From contig NZ_JAETWB010000001.1 of assembly GCF_016773205.1 (NCBI RefSeq), positions 1,116,001-1,180,000 of the forward strand: a DNA stretch of 64,000 nt, given 5' to 3'. A program made the position numbers and the translations under genes. Positions 49,473-58,361 of the stretch are shown here, in pieces. Numbering within the stretch: the stretch's first letter is position 1; each line of letters starts with the position of its first letter. The stretch comes from Belnapia arida. Lineage in GTDB: Bacteria > Pseudomonadota > Alphaproteobacteria > Acetobacterales > Acetobacteraceae. The notes under the pieces are model-generated. The model did no database searches, was not told the DNA's origin, and saw only the letters and a program-made list of their open reading frames with translations.

Positions 49473-50578
49473 GGCCCGCACTCCTCGAACTCGGTCAGCC
49501 AGTCCTCGCCCAGGGGACGGCTTGCAACCCTCTGGAACTTGGGCATGGCGGAAAGCAGAACAACCGGCAAGGGCTGCACGGCGGGCAGTCCGTCGCCGCC
49601 CATGATGCCCGGGGCGTGGAACCAGGCCAGCCGGTTGACGAAGCCGCCGCGCAGCAGCCCGGCGGCGAGGCCGGCGCCGCCTTCGGCGAGCACCCGCGTG
49701 ACGCCGCGCTGGGCCAGGGCGCCAAGCAGGGCGGCGAGGTCGAGGCCAGGCTTCGCGCGCGGGACGGAGAGAATCTGCACGCCAGCCTCCAGGTAGGGGG
49801 CAAGGGCGGCGGGGCGCTGGTTGGTGCGGGTCGCGATCCAGGTCGGCACCGCGCGGGCCGTCTGCACCAGGCGGGCGCCGAGCGGGGTGCGGAGGCGGCT
49901 GTCGGCGACCACGCGGGCCAGCGGCACGCGGGCGGTGCCGGGGAGGCGGGCGGTCAGCTCGGGATCGTCGGCCAGCACCGTGCCGCTGCCGACCAGGATG
50001 GCGTCATGCCGGGCGCGCAGCGCATGGGCCTCGCGGCGTGCGGCGGGGCCAGTGATCCACTGGCTCTCGCCCGTGGAGGTGGCGATGCGGCCGTCGAGCG
50101 TCGTCGCCAGCTTCAGCGTGACCAGGGGGAGGCCGCGGGTGATGCGGCGGGCGAAGCCGGCATTCTGGCGGCGGGCCTCCTCGCCCATCAGGCCAAGCTC
50201 CACGATGACGCCGGCCTCGCGCAGGCGCTGCAGGCCGCGGCCGTCGACGCGCGGGTCGGGGTCCCCGGTGGCGACCACCACGCGGGCGACGCCGGCGCGG
50301 ACCAGGGCGTCGCAGCAGGGCGGCGTGCGGCCCCAGTGGGAGCAGGGCTCGAGCGTCACATAGGCGGTGGCGCCGCGGGCCGCCCCGGGGGACATGGCTT
50401 CCGCGCGGTCCAGCGCCTGGGTCTCGGAATGGGGGCGGCCCCCGGGCTGGGTCCAGCCGCGGCCGACCACCTGGCCATCCTTCACCAGCACGCAGCCCAC
50501 TGCCGGATTTGGCCAGGTGTTGCCCAGCCCCCGCCGCGCCAGGGCGAGCGCGGCCGCCATATGCTCCCGATCCGTCAT
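49454..50578 (-). CDS. ribD: Bifunctional riboflavin biosynthesis deaminase/reductase RibD
   Basis: RibD of 374 aa catalysing deamination and reduction of the pyrimidine intermediate. The N-terminal cytidine-deaminase-like domain carries the zinc residues in RPHSETQAL and VTLEPCSHWGRTPPCCDAL. The C-terminal reductase domain (from about residue 150) has TLKLATTLDGRIATSTGESQWITG and VLAEGGAGLA. The start MTDREHMAAALALA at 50578 fits the family. It lies 7 bp after the histidine kinase gene on the same strand and heads the rib genes; no FMN riboswitch fits in that space. Confidence 0.95.
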   Translation of the reverse strand: MTDREHMAAALALARRGLGNTWPNPAVGCVLVKDGQVVGRGWTQPGGRPHSETQALDRAEAMSPGAARGATAYVTLEPCSHWGRTPPCCDALVRAGVARVVVATGDPDPRVDGRGLQRLREAGVIVELGLMGEEARRQNAGFARRITRGLPLVTLKLATTLDGRIATSTGESQWITGPAARREAHALRARHDAILVGSGTVLADDPELTARLPGTARVPLARVVADSRLRTPLGARLVQTARAVPTWIATRTNQRPAALAPYLEAGVQILSVPRAKPGLDLAALLGALAQRGVTRVLAEGGAGLAAGLLRGGFVNRLAWFHAPGIMGGDGLPAVQPLPVVLLSAMPKFQRVASRPLGEDWLTEFEECGPCSPAS

Positions 50579-50585
50579 GCCCGCA

Positions 50586-51962
50586 CTATGGGCCGGGCGG
50601 GGCGGCGGGCAAAGCGAGCTCCACCCGGAGGCCCGATCCGGCATCGCCGAGGGTGAGGCGGGCGCCATGCAGCTCCGCCACCGCCGCGACCAGGGCGAGG
50701 CCGAGCCCGGCGCCGGGGCGGCTACGGGCGGCGTCCAGCCGGTGGAAGCGGCGGAGCACGGCCTCGCGCTCGCCGGGGGGGATGCCTTCGCCGTCATCCT
50801 CCACGGTGAGCACCCGGCCGGGGCTGAGGGCGAGGCGGATGCGGCCGCCCTCGCGGCCATGCTTCACCGCGTTCTCCAGCAGGTTGGCGAGGGCCTGAGT
50901 CAGCAGCTCGCGGTCGCCGAAGCCGTGGATGCCAGGGGGGATGTCGGCCTCCAGCCGCTGACCGCGCTCCTCGGCGGCGGGGGCGTAAACCTCGGCGACG
51001 GTGGCGACGAGGGCGCTGAGGTCGAGGGCGGCGAAGCCGGCGCGGCGGGCGCCGCCCTCGACCTGGGCGATGCGGAGCAGCGCGGCGAAGACTTCAAGGA
51101 GCTGCTCGCAGTCGCGCAGCGCGGCCTCGGTTGCCGGCCGCCAGGCGGTGGCGTCGTCGGCGCGGAGGGCGGCTTCCAGCCGGCCGCGCAGGCGGGTGAG
51201 GGGGGTGCGGAGGTCATGGGCGATGTCGTCCGTCACCTGGCGCAGCGCCTGCATCAGCCCCTGCACCCGGTCGAGGGCGGCGTTGATGCGGCGCGCCAGG
51301 CGGTCGAACTCGTCGCCGCCGGGGCGGATCGGGAGGCGGTGGCCGATCTCCCCGGCCTCGACGCGGGCAAGGGCGGCATCCATGGCAGCGGCGCGGCGGG
51401 TCACGCCCCGTCCCATCAGCAGGCCGCCGAGCAGGCCGAGCAGCGCCGCGCCGCCGCCGACCCAGCCGGCGGCGCCGAGCAGGAGCGATTCGAGCTGGCG
51501 GACCGGTGCCACGTCGCGCGCCACGACGAGAAAGCCGCCGCCGGGGAGCGGGGTGCCGAGGGCGAGCAGCTCGGCCGGGTCGGCCTCCCCGGCGGCTTCG
51601 AGGCGGAGGCTGGCCCAGCCGGGGGATTCAGGCGCGCTGGCGAGGTTGCCGGCGAGGCGCTCGCCCGCCGGCCCGGCGAGCAAAAAGTATTGGGTGCCGC
51701 TGCGGTCGGCGGCGAGCCGCGCCTCAAGCGAGAGTGCGACGGAGCGCTGACCGCCGAGGCGAGCGGCCTGGACCAGCAACCCGCTGTCGCGGTCGACCTC
51801 CTGCGCCAGCTGGCGCAGGGCGTAGCCGGTGGTCGCCCACCAGGCGATGCCGGAGAGCGCCGCGGTGCCGAGCAGCGTCAGCAGCAGGTGCAGCAGGGTG
51901 ACGCGGAAGGCGGTGGTGCGCCACCAGCGCGTCGCGCGCTCAGTCCGATGCGCGGATGGCAT
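50586..51962 (-). CDS. Sensor histidine kinase
   Basis: Two-component kinase of 458 aa. A first membrane helix (about 20-42, VTLLHLLLTLLGTAALSGIAW), a periplasmic sensor of about 120 residues, a second helix (about 165-190), HAMP (VTRRAAAMDAALARVEAGEI), the phosphoacceptor His in DDIAHDLRTPLTRLR, and the ATPase domain with NLLENAVKHG, DDGEGIPP and GAGLGLAL. The ATG at 51962 gives a 23-bp overlap with the response regulator gene. The signal is unknown; nearby periplasmic protease and FAS1 genes suggest envelope sensing. Confidence 0.92.
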   Translation of the reverse strand: MPSAHRTERATRWWRTTAFRVTLLHLLLTLLGTAALSGIAWWATTGYALRQLAQEVDRDSGLLVQAARLGGQRSVALSLEARLAADRSGTQYFLLAGPAGERLAGNLASAPESPGWASLRLEAAGEADPAELLALGTPLPGGGFLVVARDVAPVRQLESLLLGAAGWVGGGAALLGLLGGLLMGRGVTRRAAAMDAALARVEAGEIGHRLPIRPGGDEFDRLARRINAALDRVQGLMQALRQVTDDIAHDLRTPLTRLRGRLEAALRADDATAWRPATEAALRDCEQLLEVFAALLRIAQVEGGARRAGFAALDLSALVATVAEVYAPAAEERGQRLEADIPPGIHGFGDRELLTQALANLLENAVKHGREGGRIRLALSPGRVLTVEDDGEGIPPGEREAVLRRFHRLDAARSRPGAGLGLALVAAVAELHGARLTLGDAGSGLRVELALPAAPPGP

Positions 51963-52626
51963 AGCCGGCGCCGCGCATGGTGTGGATGAGCGGAGGCTCG
52001 CCAAGCTTGGCGCGCAGACGGCTCACATGCGTCTCGACCACGCTGGTCTTCGGGTCGAAATGGAAGTCCCAGACGCCTTCCAGCAGCATGGTCCGCGTCA
52101 CCACCTGGCCGGCGCGGCGCATCAGGTATTCGAGCAGGCGGAACTCGCGCGGCTGCAATTCGATGCGCCGGCCGGCGCGGGTGACCTGACGGCGGAGAAG
52201 GTCCATCTCCAGATCGGCGACCTGGAGCGCCGTCGCTTCCGTCGCCATGGGCGGACGGCGGGCGAGGGCGTTGAGCCGGGCCATCAGCTCGGCGAAGGCG
52301 AAGGGCTTGCCGAGATAGTCGTCGGCGCCCGCTTCCAGCCCCTCGACCCGGTCGCCGACGCCGGTGCGGGCGGTGAGGAACAGGACGGGGGTGCGCAGCC
52401 CGGCGGCGCGGAGGGCGCGGACCAGGGCGAGGCCGTCCAGCCGCGGCAGCATGCGGTCCACCACCAGCACGTCATGGCTCGCCTGCATGGCCAGGTGAAG
52501 GCCGTCCGGCCCGTCGGCGGCGTGGTCGACCACATGCCCGGCCTCGGTCAGGCCGCGGCGGATGAAGCCGGCCGTCTCCGCATCGTCCTCGACCAGAAGG
52601 ATCTTCACGCTGTCCCGGCCCCCCAT
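51940..52626 (-). CDS. OmpR-family response regulator
   Basis: Response regulator of 228 aa: receiver domain (about 7-120) with the acidic pair in LLVEDDAE, the phosphorylatable Asp in VVDRMLPRLDG and Lys in GKPFAFAEL, then an OmpR-type winged helix (about 135-226, LQPREFRLLEYLMRRAG and ETHVSRLRAKL). ATG 52626 and GTG 52608 are both possible starts. It is divergent from the FAS1 gene with 90 bp between, so it may control that gene as well as itself. Confidence 0.92.
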   Translation of the reverse strand: MGGRDSVKILLVEDDAETAGFIRRGLTEAGHVVDHAADGPDGLHLAMQASHDVLVVDRMLPRLDGLALVRALRAAGLRTPVLFLTARTGVGDRVEGLEAGADDYLGKPFAFAELMARLNALARRPPMATEATALQVADLEMDLLRRQVTRAGRRIELQPREFRLLEYLMRRAGQVVTRTMLLEGVWDFHFDPKTSVVETHVSRLRAKLGEPPLIHTMRGAGYAIRASD

Positions 52627-52716
52627 CCTCGGCGGGACAATAGGCAGAGGTGGATCGTATGCGAACTCCCTCGCAGGGCGGAGCTTCTGCCCCGGATGCG
52701 GAGAAGGAATCCGCTC

Positions 52717-53253
52717 ATGCGACACCTCCCCCTCCTCGCCGCCGCCGGGCTGCTGCTCGGCGCCGGTGCCGCCCGTGCCCAGGTTTGCCTGCAGGTGATG
52801 GCGAACGACTCGCGGCTCAGCAGCGTCGTCGATGCGCCGAACCGTACCGGCCAGTCCGAGCTGCTGCACGGCAGCGGACCCTTCACCATCCTCGCGCCCG
52901 ACAACGGCGCGATCGCGCGGGTGCCGGTGAGTATCCGCAACGACCTGACGGGCTCGCAGCCCGGCGCCGATTTCGACCCGGTGCGGGGGCCGTCCGTGGT
53001 CAATGCGCAGATGATCGACGGGCGGCACCTCGCCCAGGAGGTGGCAGGGCGCGACCGCAGGACGGTCAGGACCCGCAACGGCAACATGCTGCTGATCCAG
53101 CGCGGGACGGATGCGCAGTACACGCTGGTGCCTGAGCGCGGCGGCTTCGGCGCGGGCGGGATCCGCGAGATCGAGCCGGCGCATGTGGTGCAGGCCGACA
53201 TCCCGTGCAGCAACGGCGTGATCCATATCGCCGGCCGCGTGCTCGTGCGCTGA
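52717..53253 (+). CDS. Exported fasciclin (FAS1)-like domain protein
   Basis: Protein of 178 aa with a signal peptide (residues 1-21, cleaved after ARA) and one FAS1-like domain. The fold is recognised from SRLSSVVDAPNRTGQSELLH, GPFTILAPDNGAIARVP, VNAQMIDGRHLAQEVAG and the final VVQADIPCSNGVIHIAGRVLV. FAS1 domains mediate adhesion or bind lipids and surfaces. Two cysteines in the mature part may form a disulfide. GAGAAGGA precedes the ATG. It is divergent from the two-component genes and upstream of a DegP-type protease. Confidence 0.82.
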   Translation: MRHLPLLAAAGLLLGAGAARAQVCLQVMANDSRLSSVVDAPNRTGQSELLHGSGPFTILAPDNGAIARVPVSIRNDLTGSQPGADFDPVRGPSVVNAQMIDGRHLAQEVAGRDRRTVRTRNGNMLLIQRGTDAQYTLVPERGGFGAGGIREIEPAHVVQADIPCSNGVIHIAGRVLVR

Positions 53254-53262
53254 GCCGGGCCG

Positions 53263-53282
53263 ACCATACCGATCCGTATGGT
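53263..53282. promoter_or_regulatory. 20-bp palindrome upstream of the DegP gene
   Basis: ACCATAC and GTATGGT (7 bp each) flank a central CGATCC whose GATC core is itself symmetric, giving 18 of 20 symmetric positions. It lies 9 bp after the FAS1 stop and 90 bp before the protease start. It looks like an operator for a dimeric regulator but could also be the FAS1 transcript end. Confidence 0.4.
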
Positions 53283-53292
53283 TCGGGGCAGG

Positions 53293-53316
53293 AAGCCCGC
53301 AGGTGCGCGGGGCTTT
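53293..53316 (+). terminator. Terminator-like hairpin after the FAS1 gene
   Basis: AAGCCCGC (53293-53300) pairs with GCGGGGCTT (one bulged base), ending in a short TTT. It follows the palindrome and separates the FAS1 gene from the protease gene. Confidence 0.45.
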
Positions 53317-53372
53317 GATGAGGGCATGGCGGTCGCCCGGAGCGGCCGCCCCTCAGGAAGGAGCCCCAATCG

Positions 53373-54806
53373 ATGCCCCGCATCACCAAGATCCTCGCAG
53401 GCGGCGCGCTCGCGCTGGCGCTCGGCACCACGGCGCTGACACCCTTCACCCCGCCGGCGACGGCCCAATCGGCCAGCCAGCCAGCGACGGCCGTCGCGCT
53501 GCCGCGCCCGGTCGGGCCGGACTTCGCCGACCTCGCCGCGCGGGTGGCGCCGGCGGTCGTGCGCATCAGCATCACCGGCCATACCGAGGCGACGCCGGCG
53601 CAGGTGCCGCCGGAGCTGCGCGGCACGCCCTTCGAGCGCTTCTTCCAGCAGCGCCAGGGCCCGGCCGAGCGGCGGGTCATGGGCCAGGGCAGCGGCTTCA
53701 TCATCGACCCGGCCGGCTATGTCGTGACCAACAACCATGTGGTCGGCCAGGCGGATTCGGTGAAGGTGGAGCTGGCCGACGGGCGGCAGCTGCCGGCCCG
53801 CGTGGTCGGCACCGACCCGAAGACCGATCTCGCCCTCATCAAGATCGAGGCCGGCGGCAACTTGCCGACCGTCGCCTTCGGCGACAGCGACAAGCTCCGC
53901 GTCGGCGAATGGGTACTGGCCATGGGCAATCCCTTCGGCCTCGGGGGGACGGCGACGGCGGGCATCGTCTCGGCGCGCGGGCGGCAGATCGGCGCCGGGC
54001 CCTATGACGACTTCATCCAGACCGATGCCTCGATCAACCCGGGCAACTCCGGCGGGCCGCTGTTCGATGCGCAGGGCCAGGTGGTCGGAGTGAATGCGGC
54101 GATCTTCTCGCCCTCGGGCGGCAATATCGGCATCGGCTTCGCGATCCCCGCCTCGCTTGCGCAGTCGGTCGTGGCGCAGCTGAAGGAGCATGGGCGGGTG
54201 GAGCGCGGCTGGCTCGGCGTCTCCACGCAGCGGATCGACCCGACGCTGGCGAGCGCGCTCGGCCTTCCTGACAGCAGGGGCGCGCTGATCGGCGCGGTGG
54301 AGCCGGACGGGCCGGCGGCCAGGGCGGGAGTGCAGAGCGGCGACGTCGTCACTGGGGTGAACGGCCATGCGGTCGTCGTGCCACGCGACTTGGCCGAGGC
54401 GGTGGGCGAGCAACGGCCGGGGGCGACCGTCACCCTGGCCCTGCTGCGCGACGGCAAGCCCGTGGAGCGGCGGGTGACGCTGATCGCCATCCCGGGCCAG
54501 CAGGAGGCCAAGGGCGCCGCCGGGGAGGCCCGGTCCTCGGGCAATCTCGGCCTGGCGCTGGCGCCGAATGAGCGCGGCGGGCATGGCGCGGTGGTCGCCG
54601 GAGTGCAGCCGGACAGCGTGGCCGCCAGCCAGGGCCTGCAACCGGGCGATGTCATCCTCCGCGCCGGGGACCGGGCGGTGAACGGGCCGCGCGACGTGGC
54701 GGAGGCCGTGGGCGCCGCCCGGCAGGCCAACAAGCCGGCCATCGCGCTGCAGATCGAGCGCGAGGGTGGGCGGGCCTTCATCGCCCTGCCGCTGAAGGCG
54801 GGCTGA
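53373..54806 (+). CDS. Do/DegP family periplasmic serine protease
   Basis: HtrA-type protease of 477 aa with a signal peptide (about 1-31). The trypsin-like domain keeps His (TNNHVVGQA, about 122), Asp (KTDLALIK, about 151) and Ser (NPGNSGGPLF, about 226). Two PDZ domains follow (about 275-370 and 385-470), each with a GVQSGDVV or GLQPGDVI block. It degrades or chaperones misfolded periplasmic proteins. AGGAAGGAG precedes the ATG. Its place beside a two-component system suggests induction by envelope stress, which is inference. A weak AGGGAA/TTCCCT hairpin lies after the stop (54822-54838). Confidence 0.94.
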   Translation: MPRITKILAGGALALALGTTALTPFTPPATAQSASQPATAVALPRPVGPDFADLAARVAPAVVRISITGHTEATPAQVPPELRGTPFERFFQQRQGPAERRVMGQGSGFIIDPAGYVVTNNHVVGQADSVKVELADGRQLPARVVGTDPKTDLALIKIEAGGNLPTVAFGDSDKLRVGEWVLAMGNPFGLGGTATAGIVSARGRQIGAGPYDDFIQTDASINPGNSGGPLFDAQGQVVGVNAAIFSPSGGNIGIGFAIPASLAQSVVAQLKEHGRVERGWLGVSTQRIDPTLASALGLPDSRGALIGAVEPDGPAARAGVQSGDVVTGVNGHAVVVPRDLAEAVGEQRPGATVTLALLRDGKPVERRVTLIAIPGQQEAKGAAGEARSSGNLGLALAPNERGGHGAVVAGVQPDSVAASQGLQPGDVILRAGDRAVNGPRDVAEAVGAARQANKPAIALQIEREGGRAFIALPLKAG

Positions 54807-54958
54807 GGGCCGGGGCCGGGGAGGGAAAACGCTTCCCTGGCGCCTACCGGCATGGGCGTTGCATCCTCTGGCCATGCAGGGCGGCCTGGCGCATTGACGC
54901 CGGGCCGCCGGGCGCGCATGGCGGGCGGCGACCCGCATCCCAGCCGAGAGGACGAGGC

Positions 54959-56245
54959 ATGGAACCCTGGCAGCTCACCGCCGCCACCGCCGCCGCGAAG
55001 CTTCGCGAGGGCCGCCTCACCGCCGAGGCGCTAACCCGCTCCTGCCTCGAGCGCATCGCCGAGCGGGAAGCGGTGGTGAAGGCCTGGACCTTCCTCGACC
55101 CGCGCCTCGCCATCGCCAACGCCCGCGAAGTGGACAAGGTCCATACGATGGGCGCGCTGCACGGGCTGCCGGTCGGCGTGAAGGACATGATCGAGACGGC
55201 GGACATGCCGACCACCTATAATTCACCGATCTACCAGGGGCTGCGGCAGGGGCGGGATGCGGCCTGCGTCGGCATCGCCCGCGGCGAGGGGGCGGTGATC
55301 CTCGGCAAGACCGACACGGTGGAATTCGCCGCGGCCGGGCGCCGAGCGCTGACCCGCAACCCGCGTGACGCAGCGCGGACGCCGGGCGGCTCCTCTTCCG
55401 GCTCGGCAGCGGCGGTCGCGGACGGGATGGTGCCGCTCGCCTTCGGCACCCAGACCGGGGGCAGCACCATTCGCCCGGCCTCCTTCTGCGGCATCTACGC
55501 GATGAAGCCGACGCATGGGGCGGTCAGCACGGAGGGGGCGAAGCGCTACGCGCATACGCTCGACACCATCGGCTGGTACGGAAGGGCGCCGGAGGACCTG
55601 CGGCTGGTGGCGGAGGCCTTCCGCCTCTTCGATCTCGACCAGCCTCTGGGGAAGGGACTGCGCGAGCTGCGGATCGGTCTCTGCGGCGGGCCGAACTGGC
55701 ACCTGGCGGCGCCGGAGTCGCGGGCGGCGCTGGAGCTGGCCGGACGGCGGCTGGAGGAGGCCGGGGCGGCGGTCGAGCCGCTGGCGCTGCCGCAGGCCTT
55801 CGAGGGCATCACCGAGGCGCAGCGGGTGGTGCTGCTCGGCGAGGGGCGCGGCGCCTTCCTGCAGGAATATGTCGCGGCGCCCGGCCTGCTGCATGCCGAC
55901 TTCCGCGACCGCGTCGAGAATTTCGCCGGGATCAGCGGGGCGCAGCTGGCCGGGGCCTACAACCTGGCGGCCGATTGCCGGAAGCTGTTCGACGCGCTCT
56001 TCCCGCACTTCGACGCGGTGCTGACGCCGGCCGCGGTGGGCGAGGCGCCGCTCGGGCGGCAGGATACCGGCAACCCAGTCTTCAACAGCATGTGGACGCT
56101 GCTGCACGTGCCCTGCATCGCCGTCCCCTGCACGACGGGGCCGCATGGGATGCCGGTGGGCGTGCAGATCGTCGGGCCGCGCTTCGGCGATGCGGCGCTG
56201 CTCGACGTGGCGGCGCTGGTGGGGCCGGTGATCGACCCGCGCTGA
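54959..56245 (+). CDS. Amidase signature family protein
   Basis: Amidase-signature hydrolase of 428 aa, normal length. The Ser-cisSer-Lys triad is seen in LPVGVKDMIE (Lys), RTPGGSSSGSAAAVADG (Ser region) and FGTQTGGSTIRPASFCG (nucleophile region). It cleaves a small amide in the cytosol; the specific amide cannot be read and GatA is excluded by context and length. AGGACGAGGC precedes the ATG at 54959. It is a single gene, ended by a strong hairpin shared with the convergent nitroreductase gene. Confidence 0.9.
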   Translation: MEPWQLTAATAAAKLREGRLTAEALTRSCLERIAEREAVVKAWTFLDPRLAIANAREVDKVHTMGALHGLPVGVKDMIETADMPTTYNSPIYQGLRQGRDAACVGIARGEGAVILGKTDTVEFAAAGRRALTRNPRDAARTPGGSSSGSAAAVADGMVPLAFGTQTGGSTIRPASFCGIYAMKPTHGAVSTEGAKRYAHTLDTIGWYGRAPEDLRLVAEAFRLFDLDQPLGKGLRELRIGLCGGPNWHLAAPESRAALELAGRRLEEAGAAVEPLALPQAFEGITEAQRVVLLGEGRGAFLQEYVAAPGLLHADFRDRVENFAGISGAQLAGAYNLAADCRKLFDALFPHFDAVLTPAAVGEAPLGRQDTGNPVFNSMWTLLHVPCIAVPCTTGPHGMPVGVQIVGPRFGDAALLDVAALVGPVIDPR

Positions 56246-56251
56246 GGGCAT

Positions 56252-56277
56252 GCCGGGGAGGGGCTGGCCTCCCCGGC
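56252..56277. terminator. Bidirectional hairpin between amidase and nitroreductase genes
   Basis: Perfect 10-bp stem GCCGGGGAGG / CCTCCCCGGC with a 6-nt loop, in the 39-bp gap between two convergent genes. It can end transcripts from both sides. Confidence 0.7.
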
Positions 56278-56284
56278 CGTCGCG

Positions 56285-56866
56285 TCAGGCGATGGTGCAG
56301 GCCTCTTCGAAGGAGAGGCGCGGCAGGCGGTCGAAGACGCCGCTCGGGTCGCCATGGCCGAGATTGACGAGGAAGTTGGACTTCACCGTGGTGCCGGCGA
56401 AGAAGGCCTCGTCGCATTTCGCCTTGTCGAAGCCGGACATGGCGCCGACATCGAGGCCGATGAGCCTGGCCGCCATCATCAGGTAGGCACCTTGCAGCGT
56501 TGCGTTGCGGAAGGCGGTCTCCGCCGCCAGCTCCGGACTGGAGGTGAACCAGGAGCGGGCATCGGCATGCGGGAAGAGCTGCGGCAGCTTCTCGTAGAAT
56601 TTCATGTCCTGCGCCACGATGACGCAGACCGGGGCGCTCATCGTCTTGGCAAGGTTCCCGGAGGAGAGGCAAGGGGCGAGGCGTTCCTTGCCCGCCTGCG
56701 TCGTGACGAAGACGAAGCGCGCCGGCGAGGAGTTGGCCGAGGTCGAGCCCATCTTAAGGATGTCGTAGATCTGCCGCAGCTCGGCCTCGGAGACGGGCTG
56801 GTCGGTCCATTTGTTCTGGGTGCGCGCCTTGAGGAAGAGCGCGTCGATGGTGGCCTGGTCGAGCAT
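56285..56866 (-). CDS. Nitroreductase family protein, RutE/malonic semialdehyde reductase-like
   Basis: FMN-dependent nitroreductase-fold protein of 193 aa. [36 protein letters not shown] (FMN and phosphate contacts), [27 protein letters not shown] and FLVNLGHGD match the RutE/YdfG-partner type that reduces malonic semialdehyde in pyrimidine breakdown. No other rut gene is near, so a general quinone or enone reductase role is possible. AAGGAGA precedes the ATG at 56866. The gap 56867-57194 (328 bp) to the divergent transporter holds no supported gene. Confidence 0.87.
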   Translation of the reverse strand: MLDQATIDALFLKARTQNKWTDQPVSEAELRQIYDILKMGSTSANSSPARFVFVTTQAGKERLAPCLSSGNLAKTMSAPVCVIVAQDMKFYEKLPQLFPHADARSWFTSSPELAAETAFRNATLQGAYLMMAARLIGLDVGAMSGFDKAKCDEAFFAGTTVKSNFLVNLGHGDPSGVFDRLPRLSFEEACTIA

Positions 56867-57194
56867 CGTCAGGGTCTCCTTCTTTGCCTCCTGCATAGAC
56901 GCTGGAGGCGGCCCCGTCACCGGTCCAGGCGCCGGTGCCGCCGGCGTTCGTTTCGTTATAATTCAACTTTTCCGGGCCCGGGCGCGACCTCTCGAAGACC
57001 GGCCACTGGCGGCGCTGAAATCCATCCTCCCGCCACGCATCGCTGCTTCCTGCGCGAGGAAATCCGGCCGGGGACGCGGCATACCATTGAGGATGAACGC
57101 CACGGCACGCCCTTCAGCCGCGCAGGCACGCTTGCCGCCGGGCCTGCGTGACCGAGTGATGGTGCAGTGCAGCATTGAGTGCTAACCCATACCC

Positions 57195-58361
57195 ATGCCG
57201 CGTGTCACGCCCCTCTTCGTCCTCGTCCTCGCCGCCATGTCAGCCTTCGGGCCGCTGTCGACGGACATGTACCTGCCGGCCTTCCCGGCCATCGCCGCCG
57301 GGCTCGGGACGGATGCGGCGCATGTGCAGACGACGCTGGCGAGCTTCTTCGCCGGAATGTCGCTGGCGCAGCTCGCCTTCGGGCCGCTGACGGACCGGTT
57401 TGGGCGGCGGCTGCCGCTGCTGGCCGGGCTAGGCATCTTCGTCCTCGGCTCCATTGGCTGCGGGCTGACCAAGGAGGTCGGGTGGCTGGCGGTGTGGCGC
57501 TTCATCCAGGGGCTTGGCGGCTGCGCGGGGATGGTGACGGCGCGGGCCATCGTGCGCGATGTCACCGAGGGGACCGAGACGATCCGACTCATGTCGCGCC
57601 TCATGCTGGTGGTGACGCTGGCGCCGATCCTGGCGCCCTCGCTGGGCGGGGTGCTGCTCGGCTGGGGCGGCTGGCGGATGATCTTCTGGGCGCTGGTGGC
57701 CTATGGGCTCGGCCTCGCCCTGGTAGTGGGGCTGGTTCTGCCGGAGACGCTGCCGCCCGACCGGCGGCGGCGGGAGGGGCTGGCCGGGGTGCTGATGGTC
57801 TATGGGCGGATGCTCGGCACACGGCGCTTCATGGGGCTGGTGCTCTCGGGCGTGCTGCCGATGGCGGGGTTGTTCGCCTACATAACCGGCTCGCCCTTCG
57901 TCTTCATGGAGTTGCACGGCATCGCTCCGGGACAGTACGGGCTGCTCTTCGGGGCGAATGCGCTCGGCATCATGGGCGTCTCGCAGCTGAACGCGATGCT
58001 GTCGCAGCGGCATCCGCCGGAGCGGGTGCTGCTCTGGGGGCTCTGCGCGATGGCGGGGGCGGGCGTCGCGATGGCGGCGCTTTCGGGGACGGGGAGCTTC
58101 TGGGGCATCGCCGTTCCGCTTTTCGTCTATGTCGCCAGCATCGGGATGGTGATGCCGATCGCCGCGGCGCTGGCCATGGCCTCGCAGGGGCGCTCGGCGG
58201 GGAGCGCCTCGGCGCTGATCGGCACGCTGCAATTCGGCGGTGGGGCGCTGACGGGCGCGCTGGTCGGGGCGTTGTACAACGGAACGGCGGTGCCGATGGC
58301 CGTGGTGATGGCGCTCGCGGCACTGGCGGGGCTGCTGAGCCGGCTAGTCCTGGTGCGCTGA
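57195..58361 (+). CDS. Bcr/CflA-type multidrug efflux MFS transporter
   Basis: Drug/H+ antiporter of 388 aa with 12 hydrophobic helices. The first helix block [21 protein letters not shown] is diagnostic for the Bcr/CflA subfamily, and the loop [15 protein letters not shown] is the MFS signature. Motif C-like [13 protein letters not shown] supports export. It likely expels a small toxic compound; the substrate is unknown. The end overlaps the convergent chemoreceptor-like gene by 18 bp. Confidence 0.92.
   Translation: MPRVTPLFVLVLAAMSAFGPLSTDMYLPAFPAIAAGLGTDAAHVQTTLASFFAGMSLAQLAFGPLTDRFGRRLPLLAGLGIFVLGSIGCGLTKEVGWLAVWRFIQGLGGCAGMVTARAIVRDVTEGTETIRLMSRLMLVVTLAPILAPSLGGVLLGWGGWRMIFWALVAYGLGLALVVGLVLPETLPPDRRRREGLAGVLMVYGRMLGTRRFMGLVLSGVLPMAGLFAYITGSPFVFMELHGIAPGQYGLLFGANALGIMGVSQLNAMLSQRHPPERVLLWGLCAMAGAGVAMAALSGTGSFWGIAVPLFVYVASIGMVMPIAAALAMASQGRSAGSASALIGTLQFGGGALTGALVGALYNGTAVPMAVVMALAALAGLLSRLVLVR

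Noticed and set aside
50579-50585. Possible FMN riboswitch before ribD
   Set aside because: Only 7 bp separate ribD from the upstream kinase gene, so no aptamer fits, and none is seen inside the kinase 3' end.
57177-57185. GAGTGCTAA before the Bcr-type gene, identical to one half of a CIRCE heat-shock operator
   Set aside because: The matching TTAGCACTC half 9 nt upstream is absent, and the downstream gene is not a chaperone gene.
56867-57194. Further genes or promoters in the 328-bp gap before the Bcr-type gene
   Set aside because: TATAAT occurs on the plus strand but without a -35 partner at the right distance, and short frames here are not protein-like.
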